Numbered from the stretch's first letter, positions 18,046 through 26,497 are shown. The stretch: DNA of 50,833 bases from Candidatus Giovannonibacteria bacterium (GCA_016176295.1 JACOXN010000010.1:1-50833), one strand, 5' to 3'. The notes: generated by a model not told the origin, from the letters alone. Program-made: numbers and translations.

Positions 18046-18768
18046 TTAAAATGTTATTAACGCAAGACATCCGCGAAACGGTTTTGGAGACGGTCTTATA
18101 TTTAACGCAGTACTTTCTTTTGCCAGTATTAATTCAGCGTTGCCTGTTTGGAATAAAAGACCTATTGGATTTTCAGCAGCAATCTTGCTGACAAATTTAA
18201 GTCCGTTCCCACGGTTTTCCGGCGACCGGCCCGAAATTATTTCCGTAAATGCCACTTTTAAAGCTTCTTCGTCCGAATTTAATCCGGGCTTCACGCGTTT
18301 TAATGTGGTAAAAATACCCAATCCTCTATCCGCCAATATTATTTTTTTCTTTTGCGCGTCATAGGCAAAAAATATACCGGGCGTATCCGGCCAATTTCCT
18401 AAATTATGATCGAAAGAATTGTTGCCAATCTCACCCGCTACTGCGACTACCAGCGTGAATATTGGAGCCAATTCTTTTTTTCCTTCAAGGATGCTTTGCA
18501 TTCGGATCAATCTGGTTTGAAATTCCGCGCTGTTTGAACAATAAAATGTCGCAGGGATTTCAATACTTTTTAAGACCCAATCTTTTGCCAATCCAAAAAG
18601 ATCATTTAGAAAAAGTTCTATTTGGATTCTATCATACAAACGGTAACCGGAGTCAGAAATCTTGGCGGGGTTCAATTTTCCGCTTTTATCCCAACGCCTA
18701 AGTGTATCTATTGAAACACCTAGTATTTCCGCGGCCTCGCTTATTGTTAAAAGGTCTTTTTCTGACAT
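18046..18768 (-). CDS. MerR-type HTH fused to GHKL/histidine-kinase-like ATPase domain
   Basis: LLTISEAAEILGVSIDTLRRWDKSGKLNPAKISDSGYRLYD (MerR/HTH_17); GEIGNNSFDHN (N box), LADRGLGI, ENRGNGLKFV (G boxes). Confidence 0.85.
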   Translation of the reverse strand: MSEKDLLTISEAAEILGVSIDTLRRWDKSGKLNPAKISDSGYRLYDRIQIELFLNDLFGLAKDWVLKSIEIPATFYCSNSAEFQTRLIRMQSILEGKKELAPIFTLVVAVAGEIGNNSFDHNLGNWPDTPGIFFAYDAQKKKIILADRGLGIFTTLKRVKPGLNSDEEALKVAFTEIISGRSPENRGNGLKFVSKIAAENPIGLLFQTGNAELILAKESTALNIRPSPKPFRGCLALITF

Positions 18769-18885
18769 ATTGGTTTAAATATAGCACACATATAAACACT
18801 ATGCAAATAACTCTAAACCCTATGCAGTCGACGGCTTCACTATATATCGGGTTTAACAAAAAAACGTCTTTTCCAAATAGAGTTT

Positions 18886-18959
18886 TGGCTGCGAAGCTTG
18901 GATTCGAACCAAGATACCCGCCTCCAAAGGGCGGTGTCCTACCATTAGACGACTCCGCA
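18886..18959 (-). tRNA. tRNA-Gln (anticodon UUG), CCA encoded
   Basis: Minus TGCGGAG...GCC CTTTGGA GGC...GGTTCGAATCC...CTTCGCA-G-CCA; loop CTTTGGA gives TTG. Confidence 0.93.
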
Positions 18960-19062
18960 ATATATTTATGTATACCAAAAAAATCCTGTAATTTCAATCG
19001 GAATAAACTATAAAAAATGGTAAAATAAATCACTTAACAAACATAGTCTTGGCTGGACATCC

Positions 19063-19314
19063 ATGTATTACGTTTATCTCTTACTTTGTAGGAACAAAAG
19101 CATCTATACCGGTATCACCACTGACCCGGAAAGGAGATTAAGCGAACACAAAAATAAAAAAGGCGGGCATTATACGAGCGCGCATGGAGCGGTGAAGATA
19201 TTGCATACGGAAGAATATCCGACGAGGAGTACTGCTCTAAAGCGCGAAGCCGAGATCAAAAGCTGGCGGCGGAAGAAAAAAATAGAATTGGCTTCATCAA
19301 TGACCTCTATTTGA
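19063..19314 (+). CDS. GIY-YIG nuclease superfamily protein
   Basis: MYYVYLLLCRNKSIYTGITTDPERRLSEHKNKKGGHYTSAHGAVKILHTEEYPTRSTALKREAEIKSW. Confidence 0.92.
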   Translation: MYYVYLLLCRNKSIYTGITTDPERRLSEHKNKKGGHYTSAHGAVKILHTEEYPTRSTALKREAEIKSWRRKKKIELASSMTSI

Positions 19315-20779
19315 GTACGCCCCACATGCCGGGGTCTTCTCCGCCGTCTATTTTAAAAACGGCGACTCCGCGCACGCCGAGAGACTTGGCAAGCTCGACT
19401 TTCTCCTGTATTGCGTTGGCATCGCTCCAGGAAAGATAGTTGAAAGGCCCTAAAATGGCCGCGGTTTGGCCCGAGTTTTCAGAAATAGAAGTTGAGGCAA
19501 TGCGCTGTTGCGCTTGCGTTGAATCCGCGCCCGTGGGAGCGGGTTCCAGAAGTTTTGCATCATATGTGAACGCTATTTCATGGGCACTGTTGCGCGCCGG
19601 AGCGATTCCCAATTTTGCCCCGATATCCGTGGCATACTTGGGATTGAACGGCCAAAGAAGTTTGTATTGATATTTGGAATTTGCAAGCGGTGTTACCTGA
19701 TACTCATATCCGTAAGTGGGTATGCCGATAATTAATTTGTTCCTGTCTATGGTCCGGGCGGCCAACATCACGAGCCCTTCCACCCATGCGGGGTCCGAGA
19801 CCGGCGCGTAAGGGGCGGCCCGCAGGCCGTTTAGGTAAATATCTATCGTGCCCTGGTCATAGGCCATTATTTCCACCCGGTCGCAGTATTTATTCAAGGC
19901 TATGTAGTCATTTGCATAATCAGTGGCATCCGGCGGTATTACGGCCCCGGGGCTGAAGCGGTGTTCCAAAGGCATCCGCGCCTCCACCGTGCAGTAGACC
20001 CATTTGCTGCCCATTCTCTGGTAAAGCCCTTTCAAAAAAGTTGAAAAGTAATTTATCGTCTCGCGGTTCTTTGCTTCAAAATCTATATCAATGCCGTCGA
20101 AGCCGTTTTCTTTTACCACTCTCGCAATCTCGTCTTCAAGAGCGATGCGCTTCCCGGTGTCGCTCAAAATTGCATGGATGGAGTCTCCGTTGCCCCACAT
20201 GACGGTCGGGACCACGCGAACCTTCGCGGCTTTTGCCGCGGCGATAAATGATTTCCACGGCTCTTCCGATAAACGCGCGGTATCGGCGAGAGTGCCGTCG
20301 CTTTTCATCGTGTAGCCGAAAGGCATCACGCTTTTTAACTGCGTTATATGGTTTAGCGCATCTTCCGTGCCGGTGGCGGCGCGCCAATAGGGGACCCATC
20401 CGGAAAATTCAAAAGATCCGGTCGCTGCCGGCGTCATTTTTTCAGAAAGAGTTGCGGGATTAGTCGGGAAACTGGCAGCCAATGCCATCGCGGCCTGGGT
20501 TTTTGGCCCGTAAACGCCGTAGCCCACCGCCCCGGCTTTGCAGACGATGTTTTGCGCGCATTGGAATTTTTTCAAAGCGGCTTCCGTGAGCGCCCCGAAA
20601 TAACCGGTATTTTTCCCGGCTTCAAGATGGCCGAGAGTGATAAGTTTTCCCTGCAGGGTTTTTACATCATTTCCGTAAACCCCAAGATAAAGCGACCGCG
20701 CGGCCGCAAAAGAGCTCACCGGGCTAATGATTCCAAGCAAGATAAAAATGAAGGCTACGGATGATACTCGAATTTTCAT
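19307..20779 (-). CDS. Secreted peptidoglycan-binding + GH18-type glycoside hydrolase
   Basis: Signal peptide, PG-binding (LYLGVYGNDVKTLQGKLITLGHL...GYFGALTEAALKKFQ), GH18 catalytic motif DGIDIDFE. ATG 20779 has TGTTATAAT 6 nt upstream. Confidence 0.88.
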   Translation of the reverse strand: MKIRVSSVAFIFILLGIISPVSSFAAARSLYLGVYGNDVKTLQGKLITLGHLEAGKNTGYFGALTEAALKKFQCAQNIVCKAGAVGYGVYGPKTQAAMALAASFPTNPATLSEKMTPAATGSFEFSGWVPYWRAATGTEDALNHITQLKSVMPFGYTMKSDGTLADTARLSEEPWKSFIAAAKAAKVRVVPTVMWGNGDSIHAILSDTGKRIALEDEIARVVKENGFDGIDIDFEAKNRETINYFSTFLKGLYQRMGSKWVYCTVEARMPLEHRFSPGAVIPPDATDYANDYIALNKYCDRVEIMAYDQGTIDIYLNGLRAAPYAPVSDPAWVEGLVMLAARTIDRNKLIIGIPTYGYEYQVTPLANSKYQYKLLWPFNPKYATDIGAKLGIAPARNSAHEIAFTYDAKLLEPAPTGADSTQAQQRIASTSISENSGQTAAILGPFNYLSWSDANAIQEKVELAKSLGVRGVAVFKIDGGEDPGMWGVLK

Positions 20780-20860
20780 GAGTTTATTATAACAGACTAA
20801 CATATCTATATAGACGTAAAGAAGAGTAAAATATTTCAAAGACTTTTTTGCACTCCGTAA

Positions 20861-20889
20861 TAAAAAAACTCCGGAGGGCGGAGTTTGTT
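20861..20889 (-). terminator. Intrinsic terminator
   Basis: Minus AACTCCGccctCCGGAGTTTTTTT following the 20888-21262 CDS. Confidence 0.7.
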
Positions 20890-21262
20890 ATTTTTTTTGG
20901 CGGCACGGATCGCAGAGCGTGGAAATCCAGCCCTGCTGGTTAGGTTTTCCGGGTGCTCCGCATGCTTCGCAAATCGTGAAGCTTATTGCTTCGGCTTCAT
21001 CAATAAGCTTAAAAACCGCTTCGGCCTTTTCAAGCTCGATACCTCCGGGGTAAAAGCGAAGTCCGCCGAATTTTTCTTTCACTTGCACAACCTCAAAGAC
21101 TTTTAGCTTCAGCGCCGACAGTTTTTCGCAAAGTTCTTTTATGAGCGGAAACCAGCCGTCCCCGCATTCGAATCCGAACGCCATCAGCGATTCGGTCAAT
21201 GGCTTTTTCGGCTGGAAGAAATTGAAATTATCTATCAAATATTTCGTATTTTGTTCATTCAT
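20888..21262 (-). CDS. Hypothetical protein with C-terminal Cys4 zinc-binding motif
   Basis: VKEKFGGLRFYPGG ... ICEACGAPGKPNQQGWISTLCDPCRQKK. Confidence 0.65.
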   Translation of the reverse strand: MNEQNTKYLIDNFNFFQPKKPLTESLMAFGFECGDGWFPLIKELCEKLSALKLKVFEVVQVKEKFGGLRFYPGGIELEKAEAVFKLIDEAEAISFTICEACGAPGKPNQQGWISTLCDPCRQKK

Positions 21263-21352
21263 GCATCACTCCTATTCTAGTTTTAATTTACATAATTATC
21301 CGTTTGGAATCAATTTATTGATAATGTTCCAGGAATCGCTACAATTAATATC

Positions 21353-21898
21353 ATGCCAATCTCAATAACCTATTTTGTGCACGGAACCACCACCGATAAC
21401 GAAAAAGGAGTTTCGTCCGGATGGGCGGAGAGCGAGCTTTCGGAGATGGGGAGGACGCAATCCGAAATGTTAAAGTATGAGGTGAGTGCAAAAAAATTCG
21501 ATGCGGTTTTTTCTTCCGATCTAAAGCGCGCGGTGGATGCCGCGAAGCTTACCTTTGGCGATCAGGCGCAGATACTTCCCGATAAGCGCCTCCGCGAATG
21601 CAATTACGGCAAATTCAACGCCCAGCTTTCAAGCATCGTGGAACCCATGCAGGAAAAATGCATAACCGAACCTTTTCCGGAAGGCGAGTCATACGAGGAT
21701 GTTAAAAAGCGCATAGCGGATTTTTTAGAATTTCTCAAAAAAAATTACGACGGGAAGAAAATAGCCATTGTCGCCCACAAAGCGCCCCAGCTTGCGCTCG
21801 ACGTACTGCTAAAAAACAAAACCTGGGAGCAGGCCTTCGCCGAGGACTGGCGCAAAACCAAAGCCTGGAAACCCGGCTGGGAGTATCAATTGCCGTAA
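21353..21898 (+). CDS. Histidine phosphatase superfamily protein (variant catalytic motif)
   Basis: ITYFVHGTTTDNEKGVSSGWAESELSEMGRTQ ... FSSDLKRAVDAAKLTFG ... IAIVAHKAPQLALD. Confidence 0.85.
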   Translation: MPISITYFVHGTTTDNEKGVSSGWAESELSEMGRTQSEMLKYEVSAKKFDAVFSSDLKRAVDAAKLTFGDQAQILPDKRLRECNYGKFNAQLSSIVEPMQEKCITEPFPEGESYEDVKKRIADFLEFLKKNYDGKKIAIVAHKAPQLALDVLLKNKTWEQAFAEDWRKTKAWKPGWEYQLP

Positions 21899-21906
21899 AC
21901 CTCAGG

Positions 21907-21939
21907 CTACCTTCTCTAATTCGCGCGAATGGTTGAATA
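21907..21939. repeat. 33-bp perfect direct repeat, copy 1 (contains palindrome ATTCGCGCGAAT)
   Basis: CTACCTTCTCTAATTCGCGCGAATGGTTGAATA, identical at 22234-22266. Confidence 0.95.
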
Positions 21940-21961
21940 ATTTTATGGCGTGTGCTAGTTT
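21933..21961 (+). promoter_or_regulatory. Promoter of ArsR gene
   Basis: TTGAAT (21933-21938), 17-nt spacer, TGc-TAGTTT (21956-21961), ATG at 21968. Confidence 0.65.
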
Positions 21962-21967
21962 TGGTAA

Positions 21968-22246
21968 ATGAAAAATCAAAAAGATCTTAGGCCGCTTGAA
22001 AAAACTTTGAAAGCTTTATCAAATAAGCGCCGACTGGGTATTTTATCTTTTTTAAAAAAATCCGGCGAAGCTTCAGTGGGAGATATCGCCGAAGACATTA
22101 ATCTCTCTTTCAAGGCTACATCCAAACATCTCGGCATCCTATTTTCCGCTGATATTGTCGAAAGAGCGCAAAGGAGCTTGCAAATGTTGTATTCGATCTC
22201 CGCAGATCAATCTGCCGCAGCCAAACAAATACTCTACCTTCTCTAA
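21968..22246 (+). CDS. ArsR-family HTH transcriptional regulator
   Basis: LEKTLKALSNKRRLGILSFLKKSGEASVGDIAEDINLSFKATSKHLGILFSADIVER. Confidence 0.9.
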   Translation: MKNQKDLRPLEKTLKALSNKRRLGILSFLKKSGEASVGDIAEDINLSFKATSKHLGILFSADIVERAQRSLQMLYSISADQSAAAKQILYLL

Positions 22247-22266
22247 TTCGCGCGAATGGTTGAATA
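22234..22266. repeat. 33-bp perfect direct repeat, copy 2
   Basis: Identical to 21907-21939; overlaps the last codons and stop of the ArsR gene. Confidence 0.95.
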
Positions 22267-22288
22267 GTTATTTAAGAATAGGTATAAT
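22260..22288 (+). promoter_or_regulatory. Sigma70-type promoter of ABC exporter
   Basis: TTGAAT (22260-22265), 17-nt spacer, TATAAT (22283-22288). Confidence 0.8.
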
Positions 22289-22304
22289 CAAAATGAAATA
22301 ACCC

Positions 22305-24173
22305 ATGCAAAACTCCAACGTAAAAACCTTCAATACTTCCGAAGGAAAGCCCGTGCGCGTCAGGAATATATTTAAGATATATATTTCAGAGATGCTGAAA
22401 TTCCCGTGGCTCGTAACTTTTCTGGTTGTGAGCACGATCGGCATGCAGATAGCGGACCTGGCGGCCCCGATTTATTTGAAAAGATTCTTCAACCTGCTCG
22501 CTGCCAACGATACTTCGCAGGCTCCGGAGCTTTTTTGGATCGTGGGCATAGTGGCGATAATTTCTTTTCTGGGATGGCTCGCGCGCCGCGTGCAGGCTTA
22601 CAGCAACATGAATATGGAGTCGAAAGTAATGGCAAATCTCTATTCGTCGGCTTTTTATTACATGCTCAAGCACTCCTACCGCTTTTTCATTTCCCGTTTC
22701 AGCGGAACTCTCACGAGGCGCGTAAGTAAATTTGCCGGCGCTTTCGAAATGATGGCCGACGCCATAATTCAACAGTTTCTACCTGCGGCGTTTTTTGCCG
22801 TCGGTGCGGTGACCGTGCTTTTTTTTAGAAACCACACCCTGGGTATAATTCTCGGAGTTTGGGCGGTAGTGTTCGTTATTTTCCAGATATATGTGGCAAA
22901 GCTCCGCAGACCCCTCCGCGCCGCGCGCGCCGAGGCCGATAGCCGAATGATCGGCTCTCTTTCGGATGCGATATCCAATCAAAATACCATTGCGCTTTTT
23001 TCGGGAAACGAATATGAACAAGGCCGTTTCCGCGAGACGGTCAACGTATGGCAGAAAGCGACGCTTCGCACCTGGAACGCTGATGAGCTCGTCTGGTCCG
23101 TTCTCGGCGTTCTGATGGTGGGAATAAATATCGGCCTGCTTTACGGCGCCGTGATTTTTTGGAGAAAAGGGCTTTTGATGGTCGGCGATTTCGTGCTTAT
23201 CCAAAGCTATTTACTCGGGCTCTTTGAACGCCTCATGAGCATCAACCGCGAGATAAGGCGATTTTACAACGCCTTCGCTGATGCCGCCGAAATGGTTGAA
23301 ATTCTTGAAGAGCCGCATGAAATAAAAAATGTTCCCGGCGCATTGCCGCTTGAAACATCCGGTTGTGAAATTGAATTCAAAAATGTCGATTTTTATTTTT
23401 ACCCCGGCCGCCCGTTATTGAACAAATTTAATCTGAAAATAAAGGGGGGAGAAAAGCTCGCATTGGTCGGGACTTCCGGCGCCGGGAAATCCACGGTCAC
23501 GAAGCTCCTTTTGCGCCTTTTCGACATCGCGGGCGGCGAGATATTGATCGACGGAGAGAACATCGCCAAGGTTGCGCAGGACAGTCTGCGTGAAGCCATT
23601 GCTTTCGTCCCGCAGGAGCCGATACTTTTCCACCGAACTCTTTTGGAGAACATCCGCTACGGCAAGAGAGAGGCGAGCGATGAAGAAGTGCTTGAGGCCG
23701 CAAAAAAAGCCCATTGCCATGAATTTATTGCCGAGCTCCCCGAGGGATACCAAACTTATGTGGGCGAGCGCGGAGTGAAGCTTTCGGGAGGAGAACGCCA
23801 GCGCGTCGCGATTGCGCGGGCAATTTTAAAAAATGCGCCGATCCTCGTGCTAGACGAAGCGACCTCCAGCCTGGACTCCGAATCCGAGGCTTTGATTCAG
23901 GACGCTTTGCACACTCTGATGGAGGGAAAAACCGTACTGGTGATAGCGCACCGCCTCTCAACCATCATGAAAATGGACCGCATTGTCGTCATCGAAAGCG
24001 GAAAAGTCGTGGCGGAGGGCACGCACCGAGAGCTCCTAAAGCAAGAAGGCGGACTTTACCAAAAGTTATGGAACATCCAGGCCGGAGGATTCCAAGAGGA
24101 GGATGAAGAGCCGGAGAAGCCGGCAGTAGAAGTCGAAACCGAGGAACTGGCGGAGCACCCGGAAGAAAAATAG
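22305..24173 (+). CDS. ABC transporter, fused permease/ATPase (multidrug exporter type)
   Basis: TM domain plus GTSGAGKSTVTKLLLRLF, LSGGERQRVAIARAILKNAPILVLDEATSSLDSESE. Confidence 0.95.
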   Translation: MQNSNVKTFNTSEGKPVRVRNIFKIYISEMLKFPWLVTFLVVSTIGMQIADLAAPIYLKRFFNLLAANDTSQAPELFWIVGIVAIISFLGWLARRVQAYSNMNMESKVMANLYSSAFYYMLKHSYRFFISRFSGTLTRRVSKFAGAFEMMADAIIQQFLPAAFFAVGAVTVLFFRNHTLGIILGVWAVVFVIFQIYVAKLRRPLRAARAEADSRMIGSLSDAISNQNTIALFSGNEYEQGRFRETVNVWQKATLRTWNADELVWSVLGVLMVGINIGLLYGAVIFWRKGLLMVGDFVLIQSYLLGLFERLMSINREIRRFYNAFADAAEMVEILEEPHEIKNVPGALPLETSGCEIEFKNVDFYFYPGRPLLNKFNLKIKGGEKLALVGTSGAGKSTVTKLLLRLFDIAGGEILIDGENIAKVAQDSLREAIAFVPQEPILFHRTLLENIRYGKREASDEEVLEAAKKAHCHEFIAELPEGYQTYVGERGVKLSGGERQRVAIARAILKNAPILVLDEATSSLDSESEALIQDALHTLMEGKTVLVIAHRLSTIMKMDRIVVIESGKVVAEGTHRELLKQEGGLYQKLWNIQAGGFQEEDEEPEKPAVEVETEELAEHPEEK

Positions 24174-24261
24174 ACCAAAACGTGTTAAGATGAATCTATG
24201 GAAGCAGCATACTTCATAATGCCGTGCTAGACTTGTTGCAGACCTGCAGGGAGGATAAATA

Positions 24262-24840
24262 ATGTTCATGGTTTTCACGGCTCTTACAATGCTCGGAGCG
24301 TGCTTTTATCTTTCGATCTTTGAATGGAGCTTCCATAAATTCGTAATGCACAGGCCGCTTTGGCGCTTTAATTACCCCTTCTTTTCGCATGCTCTGAAAC
24401 ACCACCGCATATTCAATGCAGATAGAAGCTATCATATGCAAAATGAAAGCGACAGGCGGACGATTCCCATGGCCTGGTGGAACGGACCGGCGCTTATCGC
24501 ACTAACTACATCTCCGGCTCTCCTCTTTAGCCTGGCGTTTGATACGTGGTGGTTAGCTTTGGGATTTTTTCTGGCCTCAGCGCTTTACTACTCCGCTTAC
24601 GAATATTTACACTGGTGCATGCACCTGCCGCACCGACGCATGGTCGAGCGTTCGGGACTTTTTTCCCGTTTAAACGGCCATCACCTGCTCCATCACCGAT
24701 GGATGGCGGCAAATTACAATGTCGTCTTCCCGTTTGCCGACCTGATATTCGGGACGCTGCTCACCCGCGCCAGATTTAAATTTAATCAGGCCGAAGGAGA
24801 ATCCGTTCCCAACGTCCAGCCGCTCGGTAAATACGCGTGA
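24262..24840 (+). CDS. Fatty acid hydroxylase/sterol desaturase superfamily membrane protein
   Basis: His clusters FHKFVMH, HALKHHRIF, HWCMHLPH, HHLLHHRW; GGGAGG SD upstream. Confidence 0.8.
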   Translation: MFMVFTALTMLGACFYLSIFEWSFHKFVMHRPLWRFNYPFFSHALKHHRIFNADRSYHMQNESDRRTIPMAWWNGPALIALTTSPALLFSLAFDTWWLALGFFLASALYYSAYEYLHWCMHLPHRRMVERSGLFSRLNGHHLLHHRWMAANYNVVFPFADLIFGTLLTRARFKFNQAEGESVPNVQPLGKYA

Positions 24841-24849
24841 AATAAAAAA

Positions 24850-24878
24850 CCTTCGCCTGCCGGCGGAGGATTTTTTTT
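24850..24878 (+). terminator. Intrinsic terminator
   Basis: CCTTCGCCtgccGGCGGAGGATTTTTTTT. Confidence 0.85.
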
Positions 24879-24894
24879 ATGATATAATATTTGG

Positions 24895-26049
24895 ATGAAA
24901 TTTAGGAAAATAATTCCGGCGCTTCTTTTTTTTCCGATCGTGATTTTTGCCCAGGATGCTGGCACGTCGGACCCTAAGCAGGCACCCGACCCTGTCGGCG
25001 GCAGCGTAATTGAAGCGCCTCCGGAGGCGGCTTCCGCGGCCGCACCGGCAGCCACGGGCAGTGCCGTTGGGACTCCGAGAGACCCCGGCTCTTTGCCGGA
25101 GGGCGCAAGCAACCCCGCTTCTCCCGGGCCGGCAGTTCCCTCCATAGTAAGGCCGACCACTCCAAGCGTCACGCCAACGGCCATACTTTCACCGACACCG
25201 TCAACAGCTTCAGACAATGAGACTCCGCCGGAAGAAAATAACCGGGTTCTTTACGGAATTTTAGGCACGATCGGCGCCCTGGCTTTAATTTTTGGCGCGA
25301 CTAATTTTTTGCGTAAGCGCACGCAAAAACAAAATAATCAAAAGAACGATGAAAACTGCGACAGCATCCGGGAACTTCTCCGAAAAAAACAAAAAGAACT
25401 TGTGGAGTCGGCTAAAAACTGGCCCAAAGACAAATTGAAAGCGGTCTTAAAGGAAAAGGCTCTCGGACTGCTTACGGACGAGCAGAAAAAAATGCTAAAA
25501 CAGGCGGAGGAAGCAAAAGAAAAATTCGATAAATTAAAGGCAGACGTCGAATTACTGCAGAATAAATTCGACCTCTGCATGCTAAAACTTCCTTCAAAAA
25601 ATGAGCTCATTTTCAAAAAAGCGGAGGCTACCGATGAGGACATAAAAAAATATTTGGAGGTGGAAAAAACCGCCATCGGCCAGAAAACTTACTCCGGTAT
25701 CTCCGACCCGGGCGAAGCGAAAAAAGAAATGCGGACAAATGAAGTATTTTTTATTTTTAAAAACGGCAAGCTGGCGGGCACTTGCCAATACGAATTAAAA
25801 ACTCCTGATTGCGCGTATTTAAGCGGAATTGTTATAATTCCAGATTTCCAGGGACAGGGGATTGCGAGGAAAGCGGCGGATTTCCGTCTGAAAAAATTGA
25901 AATACATGAAGCGCATTGAAGTCGCTACCCACCCGGATAACGCCAAAATGCTTCATATATATGTATCACTTGGCTTTAAAGTCGAATCACGGCGGGAAAA
26001 TTATTACGGCGACGGCGAGCCGAGGATGCTGCTTGTTCTCAGGAGATAA
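24895..26049 (+). CDS. Membrane-anchored protein: extracytoplasmic Pro/Thr-rich segment, TM, coiled coil, C-terminal GNAT acetyltransferase
   Basis: Signal MKFRKIIPALLFFPIVIFA, TM VLYGILGTIGALALIFGATNFL, coiled coil, GNAT core LSGIVIIPDFQGQGIARKAADF ... MLHIYVSLGFKV. Confidence 0.8.
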   Translation: MKFRKIIPALLFFPIVIFAQDAGTSDPKQAPDPVGGSVIEAPPEAASAAAPAATGSAVGTPRDPGSLPEGASNPASPGPAVPSIVRPTTPSVTPTAILSPTPSTASDNETPPEENNRVLYGILGTIGALALIFGATNFLRKRTQKQNNQKNDENCDSIRELLRKKQKELVESAKNWPKDKLKAVLKEKALGLLTDEQKKMLKQAEEAKEKFDKLKADVELLQNKFDLCMLKLPSKNELIFKKAEATDEDIKKYLEVEKTAIGQKTYSGISDPGEAKKEMRTNEVFFIFKNGKLAGTCQYELKTPDCAYLSGIVIIPDFQGQGIARKAADFRLKKLKYMKRIEVATHPDNAKMLHIYVSLGFKVESRRENYYGDGEPRMLLVLRR

Positions 26050-26080
26050 TTCACCTATTTTTATCCAGATTAAAAAATTG

Positions 26081-26110
26081 AAAAAAATACCGCCCTTTTT
26101 ACTGGACGGC
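26081..26110 (-). terminator. Intrinsic terminator of ncRNA
   Basis: Minus GCCGTCCagtaaaaaGGGCGGTATTTTTTT. Confidence 0.75.
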
Positions 26111-26358
26111 TTAAAATTGGTTGCGGTTCCTCCGCACATCCTTACGGCTATGCTTCGCGGGAACCGCATTGGCCCGCCTACCACAGCGGTTGTTTTACAG
26201 AGCACTCGACGAGGTAACCCTCGCGCCTTCTCTGCGCTGCCCGTAGCATCGGCGCATCCTTGAACCCGGCGGGTATAAAGATGCTTGGACCTTATCTGAC
26301 GGTCTGGGTTTCACCCTCTCGACAATTTTGGTTATATATTTGTCTTTCGGCAGGCTCT
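26081..26358 (-). ncRNA. Standalone structured non-coding RNA of unknown family
   Basis: Minus-strand promoter TTGAAT-17-TACTTT, dense nested hairpins, closing stem AAAATTG/CAATTTT, intrinsic terminator; no supported ORF. Confidence 0.6.
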
Positions 26359-26364
26359 GAAATT

Positions 26365-26393
26365 AAAGTATCACATTGACACCCGACATTCAA
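26365..26393 (-). promoter_or_regulatory. Promoter for structured ncRNA
   Basis: Minus TTGAAT (26393-26388), 17-nt spacer, TGA-TACTTT (-10 at 26370-26365). Confidence 0.5.
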
Positions 26394-26497
26394 ACCTACT
26401 GGACATACAAAATTTTATATGATATAGTTGGTTCTTACCGAGTTTAGAAACTAGTCGAGTTTTCCGAGTTGGGTAAATTTAATAGAAAAACAATCAT

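Noticed and set aside
26081-26358. RNase P RNA, tmRNA or SRP RNA assignment for the structured RNA
   Set aside because: None of the universally conserved signature segments could be found on either strand; left as unassigned pending cmscan.
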